Assembly (NCBI GenBank): GCA_934772445.1
Contig: CAKVMJ010000012.1
Coordinates: 1-40,757, forward strand
Origin: an uncultured Clostridia bacterium
Lineage (GTDB): Bacteria > Bacillota > Clostridia > Christensenellales > UBA1242
DNA: 40,757 bases
Direction: 5' to 3'
How positions within the stretch are numbered: position 1 is the first letter of the stretch; the number at the start of each line of letters is the position of its first letter. Below are positions 8,901 to 16,523 of the stretch, in pieces. Below the pieces are notes generated by a model that was given only the letters and a program-made list of their open reading frames with translations, ran no database searches and was not told where the DNA came from. The position numbers and the translations under genes are program-made.

Positions 8901-11754
8901 ATCAACTGGAACATTAAATAATGATACCGCTTCATCAATAATTGGCAAGTTTGATAACGATGGAATATTAAACAAAAATGGAATTGAATATAAACTTTTA
9001 GATGATAACAAATGCTTAAAAGTTAATGGCAATTGTGCAACATTTATAGATAATTACGCAACAATTGATGATATAACTTACGAACTAGTTACAGAAAAAA
9101 CCGAAACTTCAACTTCATACTACTTAAGAATAATTCAACAATTCTTTGAAATTGGAAAATTCTCAACAACTGGTAAATTCACATATAATAATGAAACATA
9201 CTCCCTATCTTTAGAAAATTCAATCCCTTCAAAACTACTTCTTGAATTAGAAGAAAAAACTTACAATCTTGTTTCAAAACCAGAAGGCAAAGAAACAACT
9301 ATTTATAATAAAACTTATAGATTTAATGAATATGATGGTCAAATTATTATAAGTTTAGTTAATGGAGAAGAAGTAAAAATTATAGGTGCATTTATAAATA
9401 ACTTATTTATTTATGATGATATTAAGTTTACCTATATTAATGAAAATTCAATTTCCGCTATGAAATTCTATACAAGTTCATTTACTAAAGTAAACGATAA
9501 TAAATTTACCACTAACCTAAACATCTTTGATTATATTCTTTATACTGATTCTCTAGGCTATACATTATCAAAAGAATATAAATTTTGGTCTAATGAATTA
9601 GAAAAGATTTCAACTTTAATTGATTTAACAGAAGTTGATTTAGGTAATCTTGAAAACTTAAAAGTTGTTGGCTCAACACTAGATGATGTTTTAAATCAAA
9701 ATAACTTTAATAGCAAGTTAATTACAAATATTGAAGTTACAAATTTAATTATCGACACTTTAGAATCCTTAACCAATGATATAACAAATGGTCTTGATGC
9801 TTCAAATAAAGAAATTATCACAGATTTAATAGGCACGAAAGTTGATGCCGTAAACGATTCTATAACAGGAAACTTGGTTGGCGTTTTGAATGATGAAATA
9901 ATAATTGATAGTTGGAAAAATGAATTAGATTTTATTTACAAACTAACAGAAGTTAAAAATTTTGAAGCAAGCGGACTTATCTCAATTGGTAGAACTTTAG
10001 ATAGTATTGCTTATAATTATGATGAAACACCAAATTCAAAATTAATTACAAAAAATATTATAAATAAAATGCTCTCATCTGCCCTAGATTTATTTAAACT
10101 TGAAGGTTCAACCACAATAAATAATGCGATTAATAATACCCTTTCAAATATCTCAGTAAATATTACAAATTTAAAAAATAAATCTGAAGAAGAATTAAAA
10201 AATCACAACTTCAAATGGGAAAACGAATTAAGCAAACTTGAAAATTTGAAAAATATTGAAATTAGTGATTCCAATTATAAAAACACAGGTGTTCTTAAAA
10301 ATCTAGGTTCAACATTAGATTCTATTGCATTTAATGATAATACTCAAAATAATAGTTGGATTATAACTAAAGCAAATGTAAATAGTCTTATTGCAGATAT
10401 TTTGGAAATTGCAAAAACAAGCAATGAAAGTAACTTTAATAAAACTATAAATAAGTTAATCGCTAGAATAAATAATCTTGAAAGCGAAAATTACTATTCA
10501 AAAGAAAATTACAAATGGGAAAAAGAATTTGGTTTCTTTGAAATGCTATTAAATATTAATTTTGAAGATAACAATATGTCTAACCTACTTGGAAACTTAC
10601 AAACAGAAGCAAACGATGGATTATATAGGGATAACCAAACCACATTAATAAATAATGGCATAGCCATTTTCGGAAACGAACAAAATGGTGCTGGTAAAAC
10701 ATTAGATGATATTATCAACACTCAAGATAATAGCGTTTTGATAATAAGTGATATAATTAATGAACTATTATTAGATATTATAAATGAAAATTCTAGCGGA
10801 CTATCTGGTAGTTATAGCAATGTTTTAGTAAATATTGTTAACAGATTAGATTCAACTAAGACTGAATACAAACCAATCACTTCATATAAACTTGAATTAA
10901 ATAGTATTAATTATTTATTAGATATGACAAAAGTTTATAATGATGTTGATACAAATTTAACCACAGAACAACTTGCTAAAATCGGTTCATACTTAGATGA
11001 TATTCATAATTCAATCTTAGTTGGCGATAGTGGTGAGAATATCATCACAAGTGTAATGAATTTATATACTCCTCCAACAGAATTAGATAGTATAAACGAA
11101 TGTATTGATAAAAAGAAGAATACAGTTTATGGTATTGAAAATGCAAACACAGATATTCTAGGAATGATAAAACAAAATATTTCAAATTATGAATATAATG
11201 AAACAAATAATTATGAAAATTTATTTACAGCTGTTGGCAATATGAAAGATGATTTCAATAAATTGCTAAATGGTGCAGTTTCATTCGATTTTTCTGCCAC
11301 AACCCTATTAGTTGAATCTAATAGAACTGAAATCAGAAATAAGATTTATACATTATCTTATGGTTTAGAAAAACTTCAAAGCAATTTCATTGTGGGAAAT
11401 ACAGCAACTAGATATTTTGCAGTTTATATTCTAGATGAAATAGATAAAAGTTTGAAAGCAGTTAAATCCCCAGCAACTAATGAAACTTATTATCCAGATG
11501 GATTTGATAAAACTTATGTTTCAGGTTCAAATGATGAAACAATGGATTTAGATGAATACTTTGTTTCAAATAACAGATTAGATAGCAACGATAAAGAAAC
11601 ATATTTTGATATAAATTGGTATAATCAAAATGATGAAACTTATTCAAGTGAACTATATTCAATATTAATTCCTGCCACCCATCAAAATAATGATAACGGC
11701 GAATTTAATTATGGATTAATTAGAATTGTAAATTCATATATGGCGTGCTTCTAA
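5998..11754 (+). CDS. CvpA-like membrane protein with a giant repetitive C-terminal domain
   Basis: The 1918-residue product starts at the ATG at 5998, preceded by AGAGAGGTG. The first 270 residues look like a CvpA (colicin V production) family core: membrane segments at about 5-25 (followed by FGAKRGLRKTITR), 36-57 and 106-135, then a charged linker (136-245, Lys/Glu-rich) and a fourth segment at 246-268 (WWGCLAGLVVGLFISSM). CvpA proteins are normally only about 160-240 residues. The remaining 1650 residues, predicted outside the cell, contain about eight diverged repeats of roughly 95-123 residues beginning W-x-x-E-[LF] (Trp670, 787, 1197, 1306, 1407, 1507; Gly883 and Tyr1630 replace Trp) and carrying a later [IL]-G-x-x-L-D-x-[IL] and a buried S-x-[LI]-I-T helix. 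A beta-rich insert of about 200 residues lies between repeats 3 and 4. No enzyme motif is seen. Function is unknown. Confidence 0.8.
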   Translation: MLQNIIRFSLLGIILLFILFGILFGAKRGLRKTITRGVWLLIGAIVLFLIVGPLSDWILSFKTSTFGFGEAGQTIKSYITDMICTKSGIENTAENAETIASLLQLVRLLLNSILFMILFVIFRFLFLPLNAIVYNLFLKSKAEKQYKKDLKQYKIDIKNYKKQAKNFNKVEAVGFAEGDKPEYEENLQPIDENPDEKQDKAETQALEENNAEIIEDVKQDNVEQKIVLQKPIQTPLKPKKPSMKRWWGCLAGLVVGLFISSMSLVPINGIMQIANEINKEPATLIDESNTTDGLLTALLKQQLDKNPSTVLETEINGEFIEWVINEYNDGIGGKIYTYSGARPLSNVTFNQLSSTNINGTKIYLKDDIVSIVKISSLAQSFQTKFNETQKGYTVSNLNSLLETAKQLLNDTLSLQIVKGVGSVALPLVQNFANNYIENSNIEDKEMFKMLVKSVIEGVSTNSNAIDTIKNDLLDVLDIAIELNAPIENHEDKSILTILLTNKVEEDKAIFIKQLGKNHSTLSNLFGKALNTKLTSSALPYGVYYLTNYLGKTYNFSLGEAITYEDFVELKNLQQTLINIVDEGLTILGELNIDNISYTGLNKAIFVCVGKILDNVKNGLMPKETYTNLISTVETNISKMLPDLNFNGVDLNDGIKGENGVLKNISSISSWEEEFTKIGNAYDELFNGNNPIIPLVDNKPDTKAINWKRIGEKLDILQTTKLLGKKEANKPSQLNKILLDALQSYLDKEIGKLPEVENQTTSQKAISNIYAYFKDTVTPRLNDANFSWEKEFGGLNSTIAFIVNNSDKFGGDIFNSEKGKSMFVQLGENLDTIEDTTLLTKNDIKTILPDLIDYAGDFGSSEHINKAINSVKENIRNVNELSYGKEFKHIEKLINELNSSDFDNISSLASNLGSTIDSITNEKCHSDIITNQIFINLLTDILNDYKSNLSGSLSNGISNLITSIVGSETSTGTLNNDTASSIIGKFDNDGILNKNGIEYKLLDDNKCLKVNGNCATFIDNYATIDDITYELVTEKTETSTSYYLRIIQQFFEIGKFSTTGKFTYNNETYSLSLENSIPSKLLLELEEKTYNLVSKPEGKETTIYNKTYRFNEYDGQIIISLVNGEEVKIIGAFINNLFIYDDIKFTYINENSISAMKFYTSSFTKVNDNKFTTNLNIFDYILYTDSLGYTLSKEYKFWSNELEKISTLIDLTEVDLGNLENLKVVGSTLDDVLNQNNFNSKLITNIEVTNLIIDTLESLTNDITNGLDASNKEIITDLIGTKVDAVNDSITGNLVGVLNDEIIIDSWKNELDFIYKLTEVKNFEASGLISIGRTLDSIAYNYDETPNSKLITKNIINKMLSSALDLFKLEGSTTINNAINNTLSNISVNITNLKNKSEEELKNHNFKWENELSKLENLKNIEISDSNYKNTGVLKNLGSTLDSIAFNDNTQNNSWIITKANVNSLIADILEIAKTSNESNFNKTINKLIARINNLESENYYSKENYKWEKEFGFFEMLLNINFEDNNMSNLLGNLQTEANDGLYRDNQTTLINNGIAIFGNEQNGAGKTLDDIINTQDNSVLIISDIINELLLDIINENSSGLSGSYSNVLVNIVNRLDSTKTEYKPITSYKLELNSINYLLDMTKVYNDVDTNLTTEQLAKIGSYLDDIHNSILVGDSGENIITSVMNLYTPPTELDSINECIDKKKNTVYGIENANTDILGMIKQNISNYEYNETNNYENLFTAVGNMKDDFNKLLNGAVSFDFSATTLLVESNRTEIRNKIYTLSYGLEKLQSNFIVGNTATRYFAVYILDEIDKSLKAVKSPATNETYYPDGFDKTYVSGSNDETMDLDEYFVSNNRLDSNDKETYFDINWYNQNDETYSSELYSILIPATHQNNDNGEFNYGLIRIVNSYMACF

Positions 11755-11760
11755 AAGTAA

Positions 11761-11790
11761 AAAATACGGCTAAATATAGTCGTATTTTTT
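11761..11790. terminator. Bidirectional terminator
   Basis: AAAATACGGCTA and TAGTCGTATTTT form a 12-bp stem (one G-T pair) with loop AATA, followed by T on both strands. It ends the CvpA-like gene (plus) and can also end the rlu gene (minus). Confidence 0.85.
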
Positions 11791-11840
11791 GCTTTGCATA
11801 ACTATTAAATTAAAAGCTTTGCATAGTATTTAAATTAGTT
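11791..11840. repeat. Two tandem copies of a 25-base GCTTTGCATA unit
   Basis: GCTTTGCATAACTATTAAAT begins at 11791 and GCTTTGCATAGTATTTAAAT begins at 11816, an exact 25-base step with few mismatches. The second copy overlaps the stop codon of the rlu gene. The core TTTGCATA also occurs at other gene ends (2830, 26777, 40588). Confidence 0.7.
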
Positions 11841-12537
11841 TTATTTTAGAAACTGCAGTATCTAAATTTGTGAATATTTTCCAAGGAATTAAATCTTTTG
11901 GCGGATAAACTGTGAAAGTCATTTGCTCTTTTGTAATTGGGTGTTTAAATTCAAGCTTATATGCCCAAAGAGCTAGATTATGCCCCTTTGATAGAATATC
12001 TCCCCCATATCTAACATCGCCAAAAATTGGGTGACCGATATTTTTCATTTGAACTCTTATCTGATGGCTTCTTCCAGTTTTTAATCTAACAGCAACTAAT
12101 GTTACCTTATCTTTTCTCTCTAAAACTTGATAATTCAAAATTGCTTTCTTAGCATCAGTGGTAAGTTCTGGTACAACCATAACAGTGTTAGTTCTGGTAT
12201 TCTTCTTTAGATAATTCACAAGTTCTTTGCTATCTTCCTTAACCACGCCATTAACCACAGCCAAGTAAGTTTTTTTCATTTCTTGTGATTTTAATTGTTC
12301 TGTAAGCCTAGCACTTGCTTTCCCTGTTTTTGCAAAAACCATCACACCGCCGGTTGGTCTATCTAATCTATGAACAAGCCCAACATAAACATTACCCGGT
12401 TTTTGATATTTCTCTTTTAAATAGTTTTTAACAAGCGAAACCATATTTTCATCTAAGCTTTCATCTTCTTGAGATGGAACATTCTGAGGTTTAACAACAA
12501 CTAAAATATGATTATCTTCGTAAATTACATCTAACAT
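11830..12537 (-). CDS. RluA-family RNA pseudouridine synthase
   Basis: Converts uridine to pseudouridine in rRNA or tRNA. The family signature GLVHRLDRPTGGVMVFAKT is at residues 53-71, with catalytic Asp59; the KTGRSHQIRVQM motif and the GD-x-R-Y-G-G segment follow. At 235 residues it lacks the N-terminal S4 domain found in RluD and RluC, so it belongs to the short forms and its exact target uridine cannot be read from sequence. AGGAGA precedes the ATG. The gene sits 79 bases after ileS on the same strand, but a terminator (12577-12608) separates them. Confidence 0.9.
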   Translation of the reverse strand: MLDVIYEDNHILVVVKPQNVPSQEDESLDENMVSLVKNYLKEKYQKPGNVYVGLVHRLDRPTGGVMVFAKTGKASARLTEQLKSQEMKKTYLAVVNGVVKEDSKELVNYLKKNTRTNTVMVVPELTTDAKKAILNYQVLERKDKVTLVAVRLKTGRSHQIRVQMKNIGHPIFGDVRYGGDILSKGHNLALWAYKLEFKHPITKEQMTFTVYPPKDLIPWKIFTNLDTAVSKIKLI

Positions 12538-12576
12538 ATATTTTCTCCTAGATATGATTATATATCAAAATAAAAT

Positions 12577-12608
12577 AAAAAGAAAGTCTATTTTAAAACT
12601 TTCTTTTT
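12577..12608 (-). terminator. ileS terminator
   Basis: AGAAAGT and ACTTTCT pair over a 10-base loop (stem 12581-12604). On the minus strand the hairpin is followed by TTTTATTTTA. Confidence 0.7.
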
Positions 12609-12615
12609 TTAATTA

Positions 12616-15600
12616 TTACATTTTTGTTATATAAGCAGTAATCTTGCCCTCATCTAATTCAATTTCATCATTAAATGAACCATTATTTCCTGCCTTAACA
12701 CTTAATGCTAAAACGCTATTTAAAATTGTTTCTTTATAATTTAAGATAACATCAACAAGTTCTTTATCTCCAAAAACTTCAATTGCAATTCTATCAACAA
12801 TTTCTAATCCTGAATTTTTTCTTAGAGTTTGAACCCTGCTAATAAACTCTCTAACAACGCCTTCATCTTTTAATTCTTTTGTTATATGAGTATCTAAAAC
12901 CACTGCCAAGTTATCATCAACAGAGGAAATATAACCTTCTTTTTGATTTACAGAAACCAATAAATCATCTTTTGTTATATCTATTTTTTCTCCGTTTACT
13001 TCAAAACTTGCACTACCATTTTTCTTAATCTCATCAAGCAATGCGTTAACATCGCAATTGTTTAGATATTCTCTAATGTCATTAATATTTTTACCATATT
13101 TTGGTCCTAGAGTTTTTAATTGTGGTTTTAATTGATAATTAACAAATTCATCAAGGTTTTGGTTTTGAATTATATTCTTAACATTCAATTCCTCTTTAAT
13201 TGTATTTAAAAGTTCATCAGATAAATCAATCTTTTCATTTGCTTCTGTTAAATACAATGTTGATAGAGGTTGTCTATTTTTAATATTAGCAAGGTTTCTT
13301 GCACTACGACCTAATTCTGTGTAAGCATAAGCCAAGTTCATATCATTGCTTAATTTCTTATCAATATATTTCTCATCACATTTTGGATATTCACATAAAT
13401 GAACGCTTTCTTTTGCATTGCTAAAGAATGGTCTTTCAATGTTTTGATATATTTCTTCACTAATAAATGGAGTGAATGGAGCAGTTAATTTTGCAAGAGT
13501 TGATAAAACTGTAAATAAAGTTACATAAGCAGATTTTTTATCTTCGCTGAAATCACTTCCCCAATATCTCTTACGGCAACATCTTACATACCAATTAGAT
13601 AATCTATCAACAAATTCTTGAATCAATCTAGAACTCTCTGTTGAAGCATATTTTTCCAAATTCGATGTTACTTCTCTAACTAAAATATTTAATTCGCTTA
13701 ATATCCATTTATCCATACTAGATAACTTGCAATCTTTTAAGTTATATTTACTTGGATCAAACTTATCAATCTCAGCATACATAACATAGAATGCATAAGT
13801 ATTCCAAAGTGTACCAAAATATTTTTTAATACTCTCTTTAACTGTATCTAATGTACAAACTATATTATTCCAAGGTTGAGTGGCTGTATATAAAGTCCAT
13901 CTAACTGGGTCTGCGCCCAATTTTTCAATCATCTCAATTGGTGGAGTATAGTTTCCTAAATGTTTAGATAATTTCTTACCATTTTCATCAACTAGCATAC
14001 CATTTGCAATGCAAGTTTTATATGGCGATTTATTAAACAATGCTGTGGAAATTGCTTGCAATGAATAGAACCAGCCTCTAGTTTGGTCAACACCCTCACT
14101 AATAAAATCTGCTGGGAAAGTTTTTTCAAATTTATCTTTATTCTCAAAAGGATAATGATATTGAGCAAATGGCATAGAACCACTATCAAACCAGCAATCT
14201 AAAACTTCTGGTACTCTATGCATATCTTTTCCGCAATCTGGGCATTTAATTGTAATTTCATCAACATAAGGTTTATGAAGTTCTATTTCTTTATCTTCTG
14301 GAATATTGGCAAGTTGTTTTAATTCTGCAATACTTCCAACCACTTTTGTTTTACCACATTCGCAAGTCCAAATTGGTAATGGTGTGCCCCAATATCTATC
14401 ACGGCTTAAGCACCAATCAATATTGTTTGCTAAGAAATTACCCATTCTTCCTTCTTTAACATTATCTGGAAGCCAATTAACAGATTGGTTATTTTTAACC
14501 ATATCTTCTCTAATATCTGTGGTTTTCATAAACCAACCAGACCTAGCAAAATACATAAGCGGACTATCACATCTCCAGCAATGAGGATAACTATGGGTGT
14601 GTTTTTGAGTTTTAAATACTTTGCCTGCTTTGGCTAAAGATATAGCAATATTTTCGTTTTCATCAAAAACATCTTTGCCTGCCCATTCTCCGCAAACACT
14701 TTCAAATTTACCATATTTATTTGCCATTTGAATTAAAGGCAAATTATATTTTCTACCTACTTTAGCATCATCTTCACCATAAGCTGGTGCAATATGAACA
14801 ATACCAGTACCATCAGTTAGAGTTACATAATCATCACAAGTAACAAAATATCCTTTTTCTGCCTCTTTTGGATTAACATAATCAAATAATGGTTCGTATT
14901 TCTTATATTCTAAATCTTTGCCAACAAATTCCTTAACAACCTTATATTCTTTATCTTTAAAATGAACTGGAACTAAAGCTTCTGCCAAGATATAGTTTAT
15001 ACCATCACAATCAATCATTACATATTTTTCACTTGGGTTTACACAAAGAGCGATATTTGATGGCAATGTCCAAGGCGTTGTAGTCCAAGCCAAGAAATAT
15101 GTGTTATCAAAATCCTTAGACTTAAATTTTGCAACAACAGTTGTATCTTTTCTATCTTTATAACCTTGAGCAACTTCGTGGCTAGATAGAGCTGTTCCAC
15201 ATCTTGGACAACTAGGCAAAACTTTAAAACCTTTATAGATTTTACCTTTTTTATCAATTTCACTTAAAGCCCACCAAATACTCTCAATATAATCGTTATG
15301 GTAAGTTACATAAGCATCATCGCCCATATCAACAGAATATCCAACTTTATCTGAAAATTCTTTCCACAAATCCACATATTTCCAAACGCTAGATTTGCAT
15401 TTTTCTATAAATTTTTCAACGCCATATTCTTCAATTTGAGATTTTCCGCTAATGCCTAAACTCTTTTCAACAGATAGTTCAACTGGCAATCCGTGAGTAT
15501 CCCAACCGCCTTTTCTTGGAACATAATATCCCTGCATTGAACGAAATCTTACAAACATATCTTTTAATGCTCTTGTGAATACATGTCCAACATGAGGCAC

Positions 15601-15756
15601 ACCATTTGCTGTTGGAGGTCCTTCATAAAAGCTGAAAATTTTACCATTTTTATTATGGTTTAAGCATTTTTCTTTAATATTGTTTGCTTCCCAAAATTTT
15701 AAGATTTCTTGTTCGTTTTTGTAGCAATTCAAGCCACCATCAATCTTTTTATACAT
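12616..15756 (-). CDS. ileS: Isoleucine--tRNA ligase, class-2-like (IleS2)
   Basis: Charges tRNA-Ile with isoleucine. The 1046-residue protein has the class I signatures GPPTANGVPHVGH (HVGH at 55-58) and GKKLSKH (KLSKH at 595-599, the KMSKS loop). The editing (CP1) domain lies between them, with the GWTTTPWTLPSN-like stretch seen here as AWTTTPWTLPSNIA. The length, GGWDTHGLPVELSVEK and WYVRCCRKRYWG fit the eukaryote-like second class of bacterial IleRS rather than the usual 920-residue form with a C-terminal zinc finger. In that class reduced mupirocin sensitivity is known; for this protein it is inference. The first signature is the canonical HxGH order. Expression is controlled by the T-box leader at 15766-16071. 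AGGAGAGG precedes the ATG. Confidence 0.96.
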   Translation of the reverse strand: MYKKIDGGLNCYKNEQEILKFWEANNIKEKCLNHNKNGKIFSFYEGPPTANGVPHVGHVFTRALKDMFVRFRSMQGYYVPRKGGWDTHGLPVELSVEKSLGISGKSQIEEYGVEKFIEKCKSSVWKYVDLWKEFSDKVGYSVDMGDDAYVTYHNDYIESIWWALSEIDKKGKIYKGFKVLPSCPRCGTALSSHEVAQGYKDRKDTTVVAKFKSKDFDNTYFLAWTTTPWTLPSNIALCVNPSEKYVMIDCDGINYILAEALVPVHFKDKEYKVVKEFVGKDLEYKKYEPLFDYVNPKEAEKGYFVTCDDYVTLTDGTGIVHIAPAYGEDDAKVGRKYNLPLIQMANKYGKFESVCGEWAGKDVFDENENIAISLAKAGKVFKTQKHTHSYPHCWRCDSPLMYFARSGWFMKTTDIREDMVKNNQSVNWLPDNVKEGRMGNFLANNIDWCLSRDRYWGTPLPIWTCECGKTKVVGSIAELKQLANIPEDKEIELHKPYVDEITIKCPDCGKDMHRVPEVLDCWFDSGSMPFAQYHYPFENKDKFEKTFPADFISEGVDQTRGWFYSLQAISTALFNKSPYKTCIANGMLVDENGKKLSKHLGNYTPPIEMIEKLGADPVRWTLYTATQPWNNIVCTLDTVKESIKKYFGTLWNTYAFYVMYAEIDKFDPSKYNLKDCKLSSMDKWILSELNILVREVTSNLEKYASTESSRLIQEFVDRLSNWYVRCCRKRYWGSDFSEDKKSAYVTLFTVLSTLAKLTAPFTPFISEEIYQNIERPFFSNAKESVHLCEYPKCDEKYIDKKLSNDMNLAYAYTELGRSARNLANIKNRQPLSTLYLTEANEKIDLSDELLNTIKEELNVKNIIQNQNLDEFVNYQLKPQLKTLGPKYGKNINDIREYLNNCDVNALLDEIKKNGSASFEVNGEKIDITKDDLLVSVNQKEGYISSVDDNLAVVLDTHITKELKDEGVVREFISRVQTLRKNSGLEIVDRIAIEVFGDKELVDVILNYKETILNSVLALSVKAGNNGSFNDEIELDEGKITAYITKM

Positions 15757-15765
15757 ATTCCTCTC

Positions 15766-16071
15766 CTAAAATAAAAAAACTTGTAAGTGTGGCATTGCAT
15801 TTGAAAAAGCTCCACTTACAAGTGTTGTAAATATCTATCTTCTCTATATGCAATCACATACGGTTTCTATAACGGAAAACACCCGAAATTCCTTACTATT
15901 ATTTCTGGAATTCAGCTAAAAGGTGATATTCTATAATGCGTGTTTACAAACTCTCACCAACCGTTTGCTCTCTAAAAACCGTTTAAAATAGAACTTGTCC
16001 TTTATCATTGCTTTTAAATATTAATTCCGCTCGCGATTAGAAATATATTAATAACCGCAAGCAAAATTAAT
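15766..16071 (-). promoter_or_regulatory. Isoleucine T-box riboswitch leader of ileS
   Basis: The leader RNA shows the conserved Stem I parts of T-box riboswitches in order: AAAGGACAAGTTC (about 16004-15990), AGAGAG (15974-15969), GGTTGGTGAGAG, and a specifier loop GAATATCACC in which ATC (15927-15925, isoleucine) is followed by A. The base of Stem I is TAAAAG/CTTTTA (16016-16011 with 15922-15917). A Stem III-like hairpin (GAATTCC/GGAATTT) follows, and the leader ends in an intrinsic terminator (15773-15823) just before the ribosome site. An extra 11-bp hairpin (16029-16062) precedes Stem I. The canonical 14-base T-box (AGGGTGGNACCGCG) is not present; the nearest match is GGGTGTTTTCCG at about 15884-15873. 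Uncharged tRNA-Ile is expected to prevent termination. Confidence 0.88.
15773..15823 (-). terminator. Regulated terminator of the ileS T-box leader
   Basis: ACTTGTAAG and CTTACAAGT form a 9-bp stem, extended by TGG/CCA across a small bulge, followed by seven Ts. It ends about 10 bases before the ileS ribosome site. Confidence 0.85.
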
Positions 16072-16077
16072 ACAATT

Positions 16078-16106
16078 ATGATATTATATTTTTTAAAAAA
16101 TGTCAA
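16078..16106 (-). promoter_or_regulatory. ileS promoter
   Basis: TTGACA (16106-16101), 17-base spacer, TATCAT (16083-16078) on the minus strand. Transcription would begin near 16071, which gives a T-box leader of about 315 bases. Confidence 0.75.
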
Positions 16107-16216
16107 CACTTTTAAATATATTTAACAAGACTTAAATTCAAATTTTTTAATTCAGTGATTAAATAAAACAAACAAAAATTTTAAATCAAAAATAAAATCA
16201 TTTTTCAGATATCTAT

Positions 16217-16255
16217 AAAAAAAGAGATAGCACAGGCTTAAATGCTATCTCTTTT
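16217..16255 (-). terminator. Strong terminator after the gene remnant
   Basis: AAAAGAGATAGCA and TGCTATCTCTTTT pair fully (13 bp) over a 10-base loop, with a seven-T run on the minus strand. It follows a cluster of stop codons at 16257-16270. Confidence 0.85.
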
Positions 16256-16267
16256 CTACTCTTATTA

Positions 16268-16427
16268 CTATTCCTTACCTAAAATCTCTTTTAATGTTTG
16301 TTTTCCATACGAGTTGATGGAATAGTCGATATTTTCTAAAAATAATTACTTTATGTTATCAAGTGTCAAACATCTTAACATAAACTCACGAGCAATATTA
16401 CCGCAAAACAGGTAAATCTTTTTTCAT
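16268..16427 (-). pseudogene. Decayed gene remnant, family unknown
   Basis: From an ATG at 16427 the minus strand reads MKKDLPVLR and then a stop; a one-base shift continues as GNIAREFMLRCLTLDNIK, a stop, then LFLENIDYSINSYGKQTLKE and ILGKE, ending at several stop codons just before the terminator at 16217-16255. The coding-like composition across a frameshift and an internal stop suggests the 3' end of a dead gene. It lies between the InlB-repeat lipoprotein gene and the ileS promoter. I do not recognise the family. Confidence 0.45.
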
Positions 16428-16523
16428 ATCCACAATACTTAAATTTTAAATTGAAAGTTAATATCTAGTAAGTACTTTATCATTTATTTGCAATCTACTT
16501 TTTGAATTCTAATTGAGCTAGAT

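Noticed and set aside
8826..9032. Antisense open frames over the large genes (here and at many other places)
   Set aside because: They lie opposite strongly coding frames, lack ribosome sites and have composition expected from shadow reading of AT-rich genes.
16268..16427. Stop codon read-through or recoding to give one protein
   Set aside because: There is both a frame change and an in-frame TAA, and elsewhere all genes use the stop codons normally; decay is simpler.
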